Positions 25,101 through 40,100 of a stretch of DNA of 64,000 nt are shown piece by piece. The translations under genes were made by a program, and so were the position numbers. The notes beneath the pieces were generated by a model. The model saw only the letters and a program-made list of their open reading frames with translations. It did not search any database and had not been told where the DNA came from. The DNA is taken from the NCBI GenBank assembly GCA_024516035.1, contig CM044964.1:21987306-22051305 (forward strand). The letters run 5' to 3'. Numbering within the stretch: position 1 is the first letter of the stretch; the number at the start of each line of letters is the position of its first letter. This stretch comes from Bactericera cockerelli. Its lineage: Eukaryota > Arthropoda > Insecta > Hemiptera > Triozidae.

Positions 25101-28100
25101 AGCGAGTTTGAGTAGTTTTGATATCACGAAAGTGATTAACACAAATATGATAACTTTATTTTAACTTGAACATCATAATAATTTCTCAAATAAAAGAAGA
25201 AACAAGAATTATGTATAACTATATCTGGTTGTAGAAGAATCACAGAAATCAAGCAACGTCCTGTGAGGTGAGGACCTCGTGATACTGGCATTCCGGCCTA
25301 AATTATCAGGCTGGGTGAGGTCAATGTGGGTAGCAGGTTTGTGAGTTTTCTGCGAATAGAGGGTGAAACCCCGTTCGTATAATTATGACCAATGACCATG
25401 CAGTTGAAAAACGACGTTACTCTGGATAGACCCAAAAAACCGTCAGGAAGACCAGGAGACTTAGAATCAGAAGGTTGGGGGTTCAAGTTCCGGTTTTATT
25501 ATTATTATTTGTTTACCAAAATCGTGATGTAACAATTACTTAAACTAGCATTGCTAAAAATTCCATGCTTCGAACTCGAAGCACCGATCGAGCCAGCGTC
25601 GATGGCATGTTGAATACACCGGTTCCCTTCAGAACACCGAAGTTAAGCGACATCCAGCGTGGTTAAGACTTGGATGGGTGACCATTCAAATTCTAATTCT
25701 CGTGACGCTGGCTTTTCCCGGCCCCACTCAGGCTGGGTGAGGTCAATGTGAGTAGCAGGTTTGTGAGTTTCCTGCGAATGGAGGGTAAAACCCCCGTCGT
25801 GATATGACCATGGCAGTTGAAAGCGACGTTAAACCCCACTTAAAAAAAAAAAAAAAAAAAAAGCACCGATCTCTCGGTTACAAGTCCGCCGCCTTATCGA
25901 TCAAGCTACTGAGGTCGGATATACAGGGTGGGGCAAAAGTCTGGAAACCCCTGAATATCTTTTGAAAGGGCTTTCTCAGTAAATTTAAAATTGTGCACTG
26001 TAAATTTAAAATCTACTGTAAAGCTGGTAAGTGGTAAGGAAGGAATAAAAAGGTAAAAGCTATTCAGGGGTTTCCATACTTTACACTGCATACCTACACA
26101 TTGGCATATGGACGCCATTTGAAAACAGTTATTGTTAAAACAATAAAATTTGCACCAAAGTATTTGTTATTCAAAGACCTTTCACAAAATGTATCGCAAG
26201 GTGGGTTTTCGTATTTAAAAATATGAAGTTGGCCTCCTTGGTCCCGACATGGGGGCTCGTAACAAAAATCGGCCCCATTCTAAAATAAGTTCTAATTACC
26301 ACAGATTACCGCAAACAGTTTTAAATTTACTGAGAAAGCCCTTTTGAAAGATATTCAGGGGTTGCCAGACTTTTGCCCCACCCTGTATACAAGCACATAA
26401 TACCATGTTAACTTCGTACCTCCTTGTAAACACAGTGTAATTGTATGTTCGATAACGTAAGATAAAAAATGTAACATATAATATGTTACAAAATAAATAA
26501 ACCATTAAGTTCCAGTGAACTTTAAATTACGCAGTCGAGCGGAGAAAAGTTAATTCAGGTATAAACAAGTTGGCAATATTGCAATAGAGCGGAAAAAACA
26601 TTTTGTAAACTTTGTCAACATTGTTTAATTGCTGAAACTTTAAGGGCCATATTACGAAACAGGATTAGATTTATTTGTTTATCGTATGGCTTTATTACAC
26701 ATCTCAAATTGAGAATATATATTTATGTAATCGGGAAATCTGATGGTAGTTATTGTCTGATCGCCAAAATTGTTAGTACTTTAGCCGCATGTCAATGCGT
26801 TGCCCAGGGTGAACCACGAGGAGGCGTACTAACATTTCACGTATGTACTGACATATCTAACAACAGGATTAGATAATCATAGTGGACACTATCCCTTAAC
26901 ATTCACCTTGACAACAACTGTAGAGGTCATATCTGAGGCGGACTGTGTAGCTGTATATTGGCTCTGTGGCGTAACTGAGCTGTGGTCAGCCTTGGTGACG
27001 GAAAATCTTATTTTAGAATACCTGTCGGTCAGCTGATAAAATCTAAGGGTCAGCTTAGGTTTACTAATCCTGTTTCATAGTACGGTCCTAAATATCTAGG
27101 ATTTGTTAGTTCAAGCCACTATCAAAACAGCTAACAAAAATACATTGTGATTGGTTGAAATTCCCAGCAGAGGGCGTGTTAAGGGATAGTGTGGGCTATC
27201 ACGAATGCGAACCCTCATAAATTGGGAACATTGAAACCTTGAATGGTCATCTATCCAAGTCCTAACCTCGCTGGACGTTGCTCAACTTCAGTGATAGAAC
27301 GAGAACTCGTGCTTTCAACTTGCCATCGAAACAAACTTCTTTTTCGCATCGCTTCTATAGTAATAATAACACTCTTTAGTGGATGGTAACCACCAGGCGA
27401 GGTTAATGCTCAAAACATTTTCTACCACTTAACCCTCAGAGTCTCATTATTGTGTGGTCACAAACTCAAATTAATCAGGAAAAATTCATGCACATGGTGG
27501 GATTCGAACCAACGGATACCTATGCTACCTGGATTACCAGACTAGCGCGTTAACCACTTTACTACAAGTGCATGATTATTTTCTGGCACCTATACCTGTT
27601 TTCTGGAGTTCCTCTCGCCAATATAAACACCTGTTACACATTTCTCAACGAAAACCGGTTGTACGCCAATCCCACCCTGTATGGAACCTGTTCCCCTCTT
27701 AAGATATCCTTCCCCTCTTATATTACAGAGGTCGAGGGGAATTCTTGAGAGAGGAGAAATCTAGTGGAGGGTTTTATTTCAACTTGGTCTTGTGCGGTTC
27801 TGGTACTTTCAGAAGAAATAGAAGAATTTCAAGAAATCAGTGTTGTTTATTGTTTCTGCGTAGTCCTGGTACCAAGCAGGGTCTCGATCTCTCGGATCTC
27901 CAGTGCTAGTACCATAGTACTAGATTATGTACTTTTTTTAAAAAATAAATGGTAGATAGTGTGCCCTGGAACCGCTTACTTCTGAGTTCAGAGCACTTTA
28001 CCTATTACAGTATGCAGTGTATACACTACACCCATTCCATTCCGGCAACAAAAAAACTGGGTCAGAATTTTCTACACCGGGTAGAACATGAACCCGCAAC

Positions 28101-31100
28101 CTCCGGGTCAGTAATGCTCAACCACTGAGACCTCGTATTATGTACTGAAGCACTAAACAACTCGGTTCAGTTCTTGATAACGTGGTTTCTCTGGTTGGTT
28201 TATTGCTTGACAGGAGCGATCAAGACACCAAAGCACCTATAAACCGAGTCTCTCTCTCTCTCTCTCTCTACGTTGGTTCAGAAAGACCAAGTACCGACCG
28301 TGGTTGTAAAACTGCCGTTCCGTGAATGTCCTCAGAGTTTTACTGGTCGTTTTAGAATCGAAGACAATGTTCAGTGCTATCTGAAGGTCCTGTTTTTTGT
28401 TTTTTGTTTTTTGCTCTGTTCCATTCAGAATAGTTCACAACTTTCAGAACTCCATGTATCAAGAATCACACCTGTTCTAATATGACCATGCAGTTGAAAG
28501 CGACGTTAAACCAAAACAAACAAAAAAAATCCCACTTAAAATTCTATGGAACTTGGAAAACCCTGGCGTATAGCTTCTGAGTTTTGACAAAGTCTGTTTA
28601 TATGTCTAGATTTGTCCCTACAAACTCCCTATGAGCCTAGCGTTCCATGCGGGCGTGCCAGGCAATGTCGAATCCAAAGTAATTAGTCTGAAAGTCGGTG
28701 CGGTGGGGCCAAGAACAATATGTGTCTAAGTTTTATATATATTTTTTTCTTTTTTTTTAAGAAGAGTGTTTCACAACCTCACATTATCATCACTCACATA
28801 CTCATTCATACACACATTTACTACAAGAAAATGTTGGGTTTTTATTCAAATTCATTAAAATTCATGACATTTATAATTTTGGGGACTTTAATAGATTGTA
28901 ATTTTGTATATTATGTGGAATTTGCAAAAAGATTTTGTGGGTTATTTCTTATTCTATCTGTTATTTGGGATTCTAAATGTAAGTTGAGATAATATATGTA
29001 TCGCGGCTTGTTCTTAATTATGTTTTTAATTAGGGCCATTTTGTTGTTGAGAAGCCTTTCTCAACAACCATTCAGGTAGATTAGTTATTTAGGATAGAAT
29101 CCGTTGAACTTCTGAAAAAGATACTGGAAAAAGGAGTTTGGTGGTTCCCAATCCCAAGTTAAGCAAATAATTAGAAAAGCGAGTAGTTGTGATATTACGA
29201 TTGTGATCAACACAAATATGATAACTTGTTTTTTTTTGGCGTTGCAAAACCAGCGTTTGTAGAAAATCTCGTACGTTCGCGGTTCATTCTTAAGAAGTTT
29301 CCGAGATTTGCTCGAGTACTCATGCGCGGATATAGCCCTGTTGTACTGGGGGGGCACAATCGCACTATATACCTAACTAGCAAGCCGCTTCGCAAGCCTA
29401 TCGCACACACACACACACACATATGTCAATATTTTTCGTGTCACCCATCCATTTCTTGTCCTTACTGGAGTTCAAGAATGGCTCATCAGAATTTCGCGAT
29501 CAATATGTTAATATGTCAAAACATTCTCGCTTTGAGTTGATAGGTAGTCAGGACAAATTTCGAGAAAAATGTCATTCAGGTCAAAAAACGTAAATAATTT
29601 TTGTTTATCCATCCATTTTATGTCCTTACTCAACGTAGCTCAAAAAGGCTCATCAGAATTTCGTGATTGATATCTCAAATGAAAACTTGAACTTTTACTT
29701 AAAACTTTCTCTTTTTGAGTTGATACGCCGCCGCCGTGGCGCCGTCACGATAAATTTTGAGAATTTTTTTTTTAATTTCGGTCGAAAAATGTGATTTTTT
29801 TGTGTCACTCATCCATTTTTTGTTCTTACCCCGTGTAGCTGAACCCTAGAGATTAGAGATATATTCCCTGATCCAAATGGACCTATAGGTAAAATTTAAG
29901 GTTTCTCGGACAATCTGTGTGGATTTGACAACTTTATTATTTAGTTATTTCTTATTTTTCTTAGAATTGGGAATTATTTTGGGTCCCGTGCCCCCCTAGC
30001 TTATTGAGATCTTTTTTTTACGGGATTAGTCTTAGAATTGGGAATTATTTTGGGTCCCGTGCCCCCTAACTTATTGGGATCTTCTTCTTAACGGGATTAG
30101 TTTTAGAATTGGGAATTATTTTGGGTCACGTGCCCCCCTAGCTTATTGAAATCTTTTTTTTTACGGGACTAGTCTTAGAATTTAGAATTATTTTGGGGCC
30201 CGTGCCCCCCTAACTCATTTTTTATTGCGGGGTTAGGTATAATGAAATTTGAGAAACACCGCTTACCGAAAAAATCTGGGGGGGCACGTGCCCCCCGTGC
30301 CCCCCCCCTATATCCGCGCATGCGAGTACTACAAAGAATCGCCTCAAGACATTTCTTGGTTTGTGCGCATGCGCAGATCGCTTCTATAGAGATCTGGTTC
30401 TTATTTACAGGCGGTGGAGTTTTTGGTTCTTCGGTACTGATTCAATCTTTAGTCTCGTAGCGGTTTTCGAAGCGGTATCGCATTGAGTTCGTGAATCGTG
30501 TTGACGTGTGTTTTGGCGTGTATAGGTTAATCAATCGGTTAGGTGAAAAGTTGATTACGTTGATGTTTGGCGCATAGCTAATTTCCGCTTTTTTTGGATT
30601 TGTGATTAGTTTTGATAACGCTCCTTTTGTTGATGTTTGTTCGATAGTCGACGATGTAAATTACATGCGAGGTGTGTTGGTTTCATTGACGAATTCTTGA
30701 AATTCTCGAAGATAATCAGTGAGAAATTCAATTCTCCGGAGGTTCTCGAAACCATTTTTGTATAGGTATTTAATCACATATTTTTTTGTTTGTTTTAATT
30801 ATCCAGTTCGTCGATTTTTGTGTCCGTTTACTATCTCATTAATCTGTAAGTTAAATTATTTGTTTGACAAAAAATCTGTCTCGACGGATTACTCAATAAA
30901 TAAGTACCAAGTTTGGTCGGTGAATTTTTTCCACTAAGATTACGTAGGGTACTAATTTCCGGTGTGATTTTTTTTTTTTTTTTTAACCGTTAAGTAATAT
31001 TCTGTGTAATTTGACATCGATTGACGTTAAATAATATTTCTCATGATAATTTATTCGACGATTTTTTATTGATGATAATTTACTGTCCATCATAACCGTA

Positions 31101-34100
31101 TAAGCTTTTTGCCTTTCAATCCGCGATATTTTTTTTTTTTTTTTTAGTGAAGTGGTTTTTTGTGAAGTGAGTTCTTCGTTTTCTTCGTCATGTGTGGATT
31201 TGGAATTACCAAGGTGAAGTGTGAGGTATTGAGCTGAACTAGTGGCTTACCCTTGTGTTCTACTGTTACCTGAGGTGAGCTATTATACAGGGAATCATTA
31301 GCTTTATTTAATTATTTGCTAGGAAAATATAAATAAAAAAAAATTGGAAAAATAAATACATCTTGTTTACAAAAAAAAAATACCTACATAAATATGAAAT
31401 AATATAAACAGTATAAATGTTGAATTATAAAACAGGATTAATGTTATGATAGTTAAGCCAGTCTATCTCAAGTCAGGATAAAGTGCGCTGATGTGATTGG
31501 TTGAAACTCCGACTTGAGTTGTCGGGTTATCTTAACTTTAATCATGTCTCATAATTCGGTCCCAAATAAATCTCCTCCTAATTAGAAACTAGTGGTCGCC
31601 CAGCATTCTGGCTGATATTCTACAAATAACAAGTAGACCAGCAGTCTGGCTGATACTCTACAAATAACAAGTAAACTAACAGTATGGCTGATATCATACA
31701 GATAACGAGTAGAATAACAGTCTGGCTGATATTATACAGATAACAAGTAGACTAACAGTATGGCTGATATCATACAGATAACGAGTAGAATAACAGTCTG
31801 GCTGATATTCTACAGATAACAAGTAGACCAATAGTCTGGCTGATATTCTACAAATAACAAGTAGACTAACAGTCTGGCTGATATTTTACAGATAACAAGT
31901 AGACTAACAGTCTGGCTGATATTATACAGATAACGAGCAGACTAACAGTCTGGCTGATATTCTACAAATAACAAGTAGACTAACAGTCTGGCTGATATTC
32001 TACAGATAACAAGTAGACTAACAGTCTGGCTGATATTCTACAGATAACAAGTAGACTAACAGTCTGGCTGATATTATACAGATAACGAGCAGACTAACAG
32101 TCTGGCTCATATACAGATAACGAGTAGACCAGCAGTCTGGCTGATAAAAATAAAAGATAACGATTAGACCAGCAATCTGGCTGATAAAAAATAAAACATA
32201 ACGAGTTGGTGCAATGATGGCATATGTCATAGGCTGTCATGGGATACCTGAAACTCCTTAGCATAACTTGGTCTAGCCAGCATCGATTGAATACACCACT
32301 TCTCATTCAGTCACTGAAGTTCAGTAACGACCTGCGAGGCTAGCACTCGGATGGGTGACCATTGAAATTCGAATCCTCGTGAATACTCATGATGCTGGAT
32401 ATTTCCGGCCCAACTCAGGCTGGGTGAGTTTAATTTGAGTAGTTAATCCCGTTTGAGCAGGGTCGACGTTGTTCAATCTCATAGTTGAGGTTGGTTGGTT
32501 TTGGTATATTTTTTTACGGCTGGATGCCCTTCCTAACGCCAACGATTTTATTTGATTTAACGTCCTGGATTAGGACGGAGTTTTTACCCTCCATTCGCTG
32601 GGAATCGTACCAGCTACCCATATTAACTTCACCCAGCCTGGGTAGGGTCGGCATTGCTAGTCTCACACGTACGGAGGGAACAAAATTTTCTGTGTGAAAA
32701 GTCTGCTCCGACAGGGGTTCGAAGTCAGGATCTCTGGACTACGGGCAGTAGTCACAACCGTTACGCCATGGAGGCTGGCTTTTTAATTCTATCACGGACA
32801 GTGATAGAATTAAAAAGAAAAACAACAAAACAGAGTAAAGAAATTGAATATCATTAAACATACACATGAAACCAGAAACATCTCTATCCATATTCTACAA
32901 GTTTGTGTTGAAAGTTGAGACCTCGGTAGGTTGTGGGGACCCGTTTAACTTTCTAAACGTGTGGAACTCCCTATGAGCCTAGCATTCCATGCGGACGTGA
33001 CAGGCAATTTAGAATCCAAAGTAATTTGTCTGAAAGTCGGTGCGGTGGGACCAAGGCAATCGGAATTTAAATAAATAGTTTTTGAAAGATAGGTAAGTAA
33101 GTAAAAAAAAGTAAGCGATTAGCTCCGTGGTTAAGCACTCGCTTGCCATGCGGAAGGTCGGGGTTTGATTTTGATCCCCCGTGCCGACAAAAATTTGTAT
33201 TCTTTGGTTACAATTGTTTGTAAGAGAGACCTTCCGGTGCGCTCGTGTTGACCCAGCAGGCCAGCACCTAATTGGGAAATACTGTGTCACTTCTCGCCCA
33301 TCAGAGGGGAGGCATACTACGAGATTGACAGGCTACAACACAGACCACAAGCGTCTATAGTAGCTCCTGTTTCATGGCTCCGAATTAAAAACGGCTGTGA
33401 AACATTCATCTGCAAAAAAAGTTATTATATCTGTGTTAATCACTTTCGTGATATCACAACTACTCACTCTCGCTTTACTAAATTTATGCTGAAACCGCGA
33501 CTTGAACAACCGACCTCCAGGATACAAGTCCGCCGCCTAATCAATGAAGTTACTGAGGTCGGTACAGAAGTAGTTGAAAAGTTTCCATATCTGTGTTAAT
33601 CACAATCGTGCATTGGTACTCAAGTGGTTAAAGGCGATAGTCTGGTAGTCCAGGTATTGTAAGAATCCGTTGCCGTTGGTTTGAATCCCACCCAGTGCAT
33701 GAATTTTTCCTCATTTCTTTGAGTTTGTGACCACATAATAATAAGACTCTGAGGGTTTGGTGGTAGAATATGCTTTAAGCATTAATCAGGCCTGGTGGCT
33801 CTACCTTCTGCTAAAGAGTATTACTTGTTATAAAGCTTTGTTGTATAATAAACATCTATAATTTTTTTTGAAAAAAAGAGAGCATTATTATAATCTTATA
33901 ATAATTTTTTTTGAAAAAAAAGAGAGCATTATTATAATCTTATAATATTTTTTTTTTGAAAAAAAGAGAGCATTATTATAATCGTACTTACTAAATATTT
34001 GCCGTACTTGGGACTCGAACCACCGACCTCCAGGTTACGAGTCCGCCGCCTTACTGAACTAAACCGTAGAAAGTTGTTCAATTCCCGCTCTCAAAACAGC

Positions 34101-37100
34101 TGTCCAGAATGACAAGACAGGTCATATTTCAAATGTTTGCAGAATTGCCAAACCACAATTTCAATTATTCCATTCAATTAAGTCGAACCTTATCTAGGTG
34201 GTGACCTTATCCTCTATATCACTATGAATGACATCAATCTTAAAATGACTTAAGACTCAGAAATGACCGAACGCAGACTAATGATATAATTACAAAGTTA
34301 CTGACTATCAAAGCTAGGTTTAGCTTATACCGATAACAACAACAATCTTTGGTTAAAATATTTAAAGAACTCCTAACTATAAAACAAACACACCAAATGA
34401 TTGCAAAAAAAGGGCACCTAAGATCAAAGAGTTACCTAACAGAGAGGATCAGTTTGAGAATCCAGAGGGGCAATGCTGCCAGTGTGTTATCAGCATTGCC
34501 AACTGAATAATAATAATTCAGTGTTTTATTTATAAAAAAAAAAAAAACAAATTTTCTTCAAACCACACCAGATACTTGGAATAACTATTGCAAATACTCC
34601 GACAGTTGCAACACTAAGAACTCTGAAATATCACACCAAATACGTTGGCTGGAAGTTGAAATCAACAGAGTCACAACCAAACAAAGATTCTGAAAATTTC
34701 ACACCAAACACTTGGGTATGTGGGAATGAACAAAGTTAAGAAATTAAGACCTAGATATTACCCACAAACCAAACTGAACACTCGGTAATTGCCAAACCTC
34801 GCAATCAGAGATCACGAGGTTAGAAATTTCATCATGATGGAATTGAAATGATTAATTGAATAATAATTGATTGATAATGATCAATACTATCACACAGATT
34901 CATGGGAAGTGGACCACGCCAATCGGCGAAGATGGAAGTAAAAAAACGTCGCCGGGATCTGAATGACAGATATCTTCCGCAAGGTCCTGAAATATAACTG
35001 CAAAAAAGAGTATGCAGGCATCTTTTAAATAGCTACAGGATGTTTTGAGTGTTTAGCTAGTTAGTTACCTACCGGCCTTAGGTGTGTTCCTTATTTAGTT
35101 AGGTAGATAGTTACCTGCCATTATTTAGATAATTTAGGTGTACAGGGCCTTGTCCCAAAAAGCACTCTCACTCTCATAATCCCCAAATCTCCCTTTCAAC
35201 TGAACTCTGAATGGGTTATTTGGGTGAACAGCACACTCTGATTGGTTTATTTGAAAGAAAATCGACGGAGATTTGAGGCGAAATTAATAAACATATTCGA
35301 GATCTTAGGTCATGACTTAGCATTAGTTTTCCCCACCTGAGTATTGTCTTAATCAGATGTAGACTTAGCTCCACGTAGGGATTACAAAAACGTCTATTAA
35401 TTCTCCCCTGAGAGTGCTTTTTGGAATGAGACCCAGATGCTCATTCCATTTTCAACAAAATAGGTGGAAAATTAATAATAATAATAGACCTTCTTTAGTA
35501 GAAGGTTACCACTAGGCGAGGTTAATGGTCAAAGCATTTTCTGCTACCTAACCTTCAGAGTCTTATTATTATGTGGTCACAAACTCAAATTAATGAGGAA
35601 AAATGCATGCACTGGGTAGGATTAGAAACATCGGATCCCTACAATACCTGGATAACCAGACTAGCGCCTTAACCAATTGAATACCAGTGTACTAGTGTCA
35701 ATTCTCAGAGTTGCTAATACACTCAAACTACTGACAGAATTTTGTTACTTCAGAAGATTCGGAAGCGAAATTGGAGACCAAAAGTCCAACAGAAGAAATT
35801 GAAATTTGCTTCTTTTCGAACAATGATATGGAAAATCTAGACAGGAGACATTGGAAATCGATTCTTTCCGAGCATTGAAATGGAAAGACCTAGTAACATT
35901 GAAATTGAAAATCGAAACCAAATTTTCTTTTGTTCAATATGTTGTTTCCATTTCTTTTGTTCCCTTCCTCTCACTTTTTTTGTTGTCATTGAATCTGCTT
36001 TCGTGTTTTCGCTACTTCATTGTTGACTGTTTCACTGTTGTCCAATTTGTTTATGTTGACGTTAATATTGATGGTTTGTTCTTTGATTAAATGTTATTTG
36101 TCTGTTCCACCGACCTCAGTAGCTTGATTGATAAGGCGGTGGACTTGTAACCTGGAGGTTGGTTGTTCAAGTACCGGTTTGAGCATAAATTTAGTAAAGT
36201 GAGTTTGAGTAATTGTGATATCACGAGGGTGATTAACACAAATGTGATAACTTAACTTTATTTGTCTGTCCAAGTAGGTCAGTGGTCAGTGCGTCGGTCT
36301 GGTAAACCAGAGGTCGCGGGTTCGAATCCCAGTCGGGACATGACAAGTTATCCTCCCATTTGGGACTTTGACCATATAATAATACGTCTTGGGTTTACAG
36401 CTGGAATAATGGGATTCATTTGTCCTAGTCGGGCAGAATGAATAAGCCGATTTTATTGTTAATATTTGCAATTTCTTTTTGATTTTGTTTTTGTGAATGA
36501 TGGTTTTGTTGATGTCATACATTTCGAGAACTGAAGAAGTCACCGTGGCAGAGTGAGTTAGCGCGCTAGGCATTGCACACACGGTGACCTGGGTTCGATC
36601 CCCAGCGGGGCAGGATTTTTTCTGCTCTGTTCTTGGGTGTTCGGGGTCCACTCATACCTCGTGAGGAAAAATGAGTAGTTACTTGTATGAGTAACGACCA
36701 GTGGCGGCATTACCAGAGTAAAAAGAAATTAATGTAATAGAATAATTCGAAAAGTACAGGAGGCTCTTAGTAATGCTGCGCTACCCACAAAAATTGTGAA
36801 AAGGCCTTGTGCTTCACCACAAATAAAACCATACATACATTTCGAGAACTGAAGTACCTCATCTGCATAGGAAATATGTAGCATTCAACTGCCTCAATAG
36901 AAAATGGCGGACACCTTGCTAATAGCATATTGTTTCCGCCATTGGGGAAGTATTCCACATGAGATGCCCAAAGAGCATTGGGAGCTATTTGTTGCTGTAC
37001 TAGTTGTAATTGTTCTTATATTTGGATGTGTTTTGACAATTTCTTTTTACTGTAGATATATTTTGAATCTTATTTTATTTGAATTATGTTTTAATGTTTA

Positions 37101-40100
37101 GACAGGATCTTATATTTGGATGTGTTTTGACAATTTCTTTTTACTGTAAATATATTTTGAATCTTATTTTATTTGAATTATGTTTTCATGTTTAGACAGG
37201 ATTGATTCCTATTACCTGTACAAGTCAAACCACCGACCTCCACGTTACAAGTCCACTTCCTTTGGTATCGAGCTACTGAGCTCGGGTGTCAAAATGGAGA
37301 GGAAAGTCTCAGGGTCACCAGAATTATCTCATTACCAGAAATAGTTCAAGAATTAAGAAATCCTGACTTCTCTAATTCGAGCAAACGATTTAAATTTGAC
37401 TTGAGGAGAAATTAGCCCTCAGGGTTTAACTATAATACAAAGTGACCCAGCAGTGGCGTGGCTCAGTTATCCTGATTTGAGATTTCATCTAGAGAATGTG
37501 TGAAAGGGAATGAGCCCGCAATGCCGGCGGCATACCCTGGCGGGGGTCATAATTATGGCGGGATAGTCAGGACATGTGTGTGGTGGGTGGGTGTGAGTGG
37601 GTGGGTGGGTGGTGTGTGTGTGTGTGTGTGTGTGTGGTGTATGTGTGTGTGTGCGGGTGGGTGGGTTGGCGGCTGGGTGGGTGGGTGTGTGTGTATGGGT
37701 GTGTTTGATGGACTGGCGAAGCGGTGGCTGTAACCCGCTAGTGTCCCAATAAAGGGTGGGGTTATTTTTTTATTTATTTTTTGTAATAGATTATTTTCCA
37801 TGGCAATCTCTTCCACCCAACCTCTTCTTATATCATGTGAGTTATGTCTACGCCACTGTAAAGGTTCTCTCATAACAAGTCATAAGTGACTTGTGTTACC
37901 GGAGATACAGTTATATTTAGTTTAACTGTTTCCTACTTATGGATTCAGATATTTGACTCGAGTCTTGAATGGATAATAGCTATAAAATGAGTCGGAATGG
38001 ATAATAATATGTAAATGAGTATTATGCCACGCGGGCACAATATTCGAGGATATTAGGAATCTGAGGAATTCAGGGTTTTATTCACTTAGGGTTTTTTTTA
38101 CTTCTGATATATTTCCAATATATAAATAGGAAGTTTTGTGTTCGTTTTTGTAAAAAATATTATTATTGCTCCGATTGCAATTTTTTTCATATTTCTGGAC
38201 TTCTGATAACCCCCTGAGCTACTTTGGTTTGTGTCTGTCTGTTTTTTTTTTTTTTTTCTTTCTTTTTCTTTGCTTATCGTTTTAGCTATAGGGTAGGTAT
38301 CTGCGAGTATGTATTGGTGTAGATTTTCTCTGCGCTATGCACAGAAGCAGGAAAAAATGTCTTTGGTTTAAGCTCTTGTAGGCGAAAGAAAAAGAGTAAT
38401 CACTCGAATTCGAATCCTGGTGACAATGGCTATTCCTGTCCATACCAAACTGAGTGAGGTTCACGTGAGTGACTCAAATAGCTAATTAGGTGATGGAGGG
38501 TATGATAACTGAAATAGCGATAAAAGAAGTAGCACGCCTCTTTACCTCTAGGTAATGAGTTCAATTTCCTCCCAGAGTGACGTGCATTAAGTTAAAAAGT
38601 TATCATACTTTTTAAAGTTATCTTATTTGTGTCTCCAGCCAACTTCAGTTGAAAGTAGGCTCTTTTTGAACCATATATTTTTATGTGCGATCAACTATCG
38701 TGAGAACTTAGGCTTTTTCTTTATGAGCCATTAAACCCTTGGGAAACTGCAAGCTAGCCTGATGGCTTGTTAGGGTAGGCTAGTCCGTTTGCTGTTTATA
38801 GTTCTCTAGCGAGGTCTAGCCTTCAAGAAAGAATTTCACCAGGTGAGCTGGTTCAGAATTGCAGTGAAGAATTCTTCAAGATTTTTTTGCAGAAACTGTG
38901 GGCTAGTATCCCACGTGGTCACGTGAACAGTGGGACGTTTGGCGTGGGGACTGTTGAATGAATGATAGATAGGTACACGGTACTACACGGTGGATTAGTG
39001 ACCCGGGTTCGACCCAAGGTCACGGCTAAACTGTTAGCGTAATGGGACTTCTTGTCTCGAGCCGACAGTCTAAATAAAGCACTACTATACTATACTATAC
39101 TTCTTTTTTGACGGACTTCGAGACTTGTATTCTGCAGATATAATTTCTAACGTCGCTTTCTCTGGCATATATTATTTTTTGATCGTCAATATTAGCTATG
39201 TCGATGCTACCCACTAAAAATTGTGACATACATAATAACACAAAAAAATAACTCTTTTGAATTTCATAATTTTCCACGGATCACTTACGTATATTATCAT
39301 GATTTTTATTATTAACAGTTTTGAACAACATGACAACTTTCATAACCTTGGTTTTCAGTGCAATGGATGTGCTTGTATGTCTCTTACTAGTTTTCCAATG
39401 TGAGGTTTAATGCTCTTTGTTAATTACTAGGGTTAAGCTTATTTCTTTGCTTAGACTTCATATTTAGAAGGGTAGAGAAGCCTCGTTCACACAGGTATGT
39501 ACTGCTGAACACCATCAAAAAGCACAGGGCCATTTTTCGGATAGTTTGGTAGGCTAAAGACTTCTTGGACCAAAATACTTCCAAATCAACGACTTCGAAC
39601 GTGTTTTTTTTTTTTTTTTTTTTTTTTCTTTCTTTCTTTAGGGACCACCTCGTGTACCACTTGAAACCTTCTCGCGGACAGTGGTCCGTGGACCATAGTT
39701 TGGGAACCCCTGATTTAAAGAGAGGACTGTAACACGCTTGCTCCTTGCCCCTATGTTACTTTTTGATTCACCCTGTATACTCGTACAAGTGAATATTACA
39801 CTTATCAGCATGCGGTACCTGCACTAATGCACTATCTACACTGCCTGTGTATCTATGTTTAGCAACTGGTAGGCCCTAGTGCTAGTGGTGAGTGTCTTAC
39901 ATAAACTTACCTATTCACTTACCGCAAGCTAGGACCTAGGTACGTACTCCAGGCAGTTCTAATTGATAACTGTGTTGATTACCGACTTACGCGACTGGAG
40001 TCTTTCATAATAAATTCAGTCAATGCCTGCTTGACTAATAGGTAAGAGGTAGACTCAATTGCAATGCGTATCATTTGACGTTATTTTACTGCATTTAACG

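Noticed and set aside
25597..25700. Possible functional 5S rRNA gene
   Set aside because: Similarity to 5S stops after about 105 bases, the 3' third is replaced by a SINE body, and the copy ends in poly-A.
35851..36090. Frame of 79 codons in intron 9
   Set aside because: It coincides with a dispersed repeat also present inverted at 23915-24055, and shows no domain.
37500..37873. Gly/Trp/Val-rich and His/Pro/Thr-rich frames
   Set aside because: Translations of a GT/GGGT simple repeat on the two strands.
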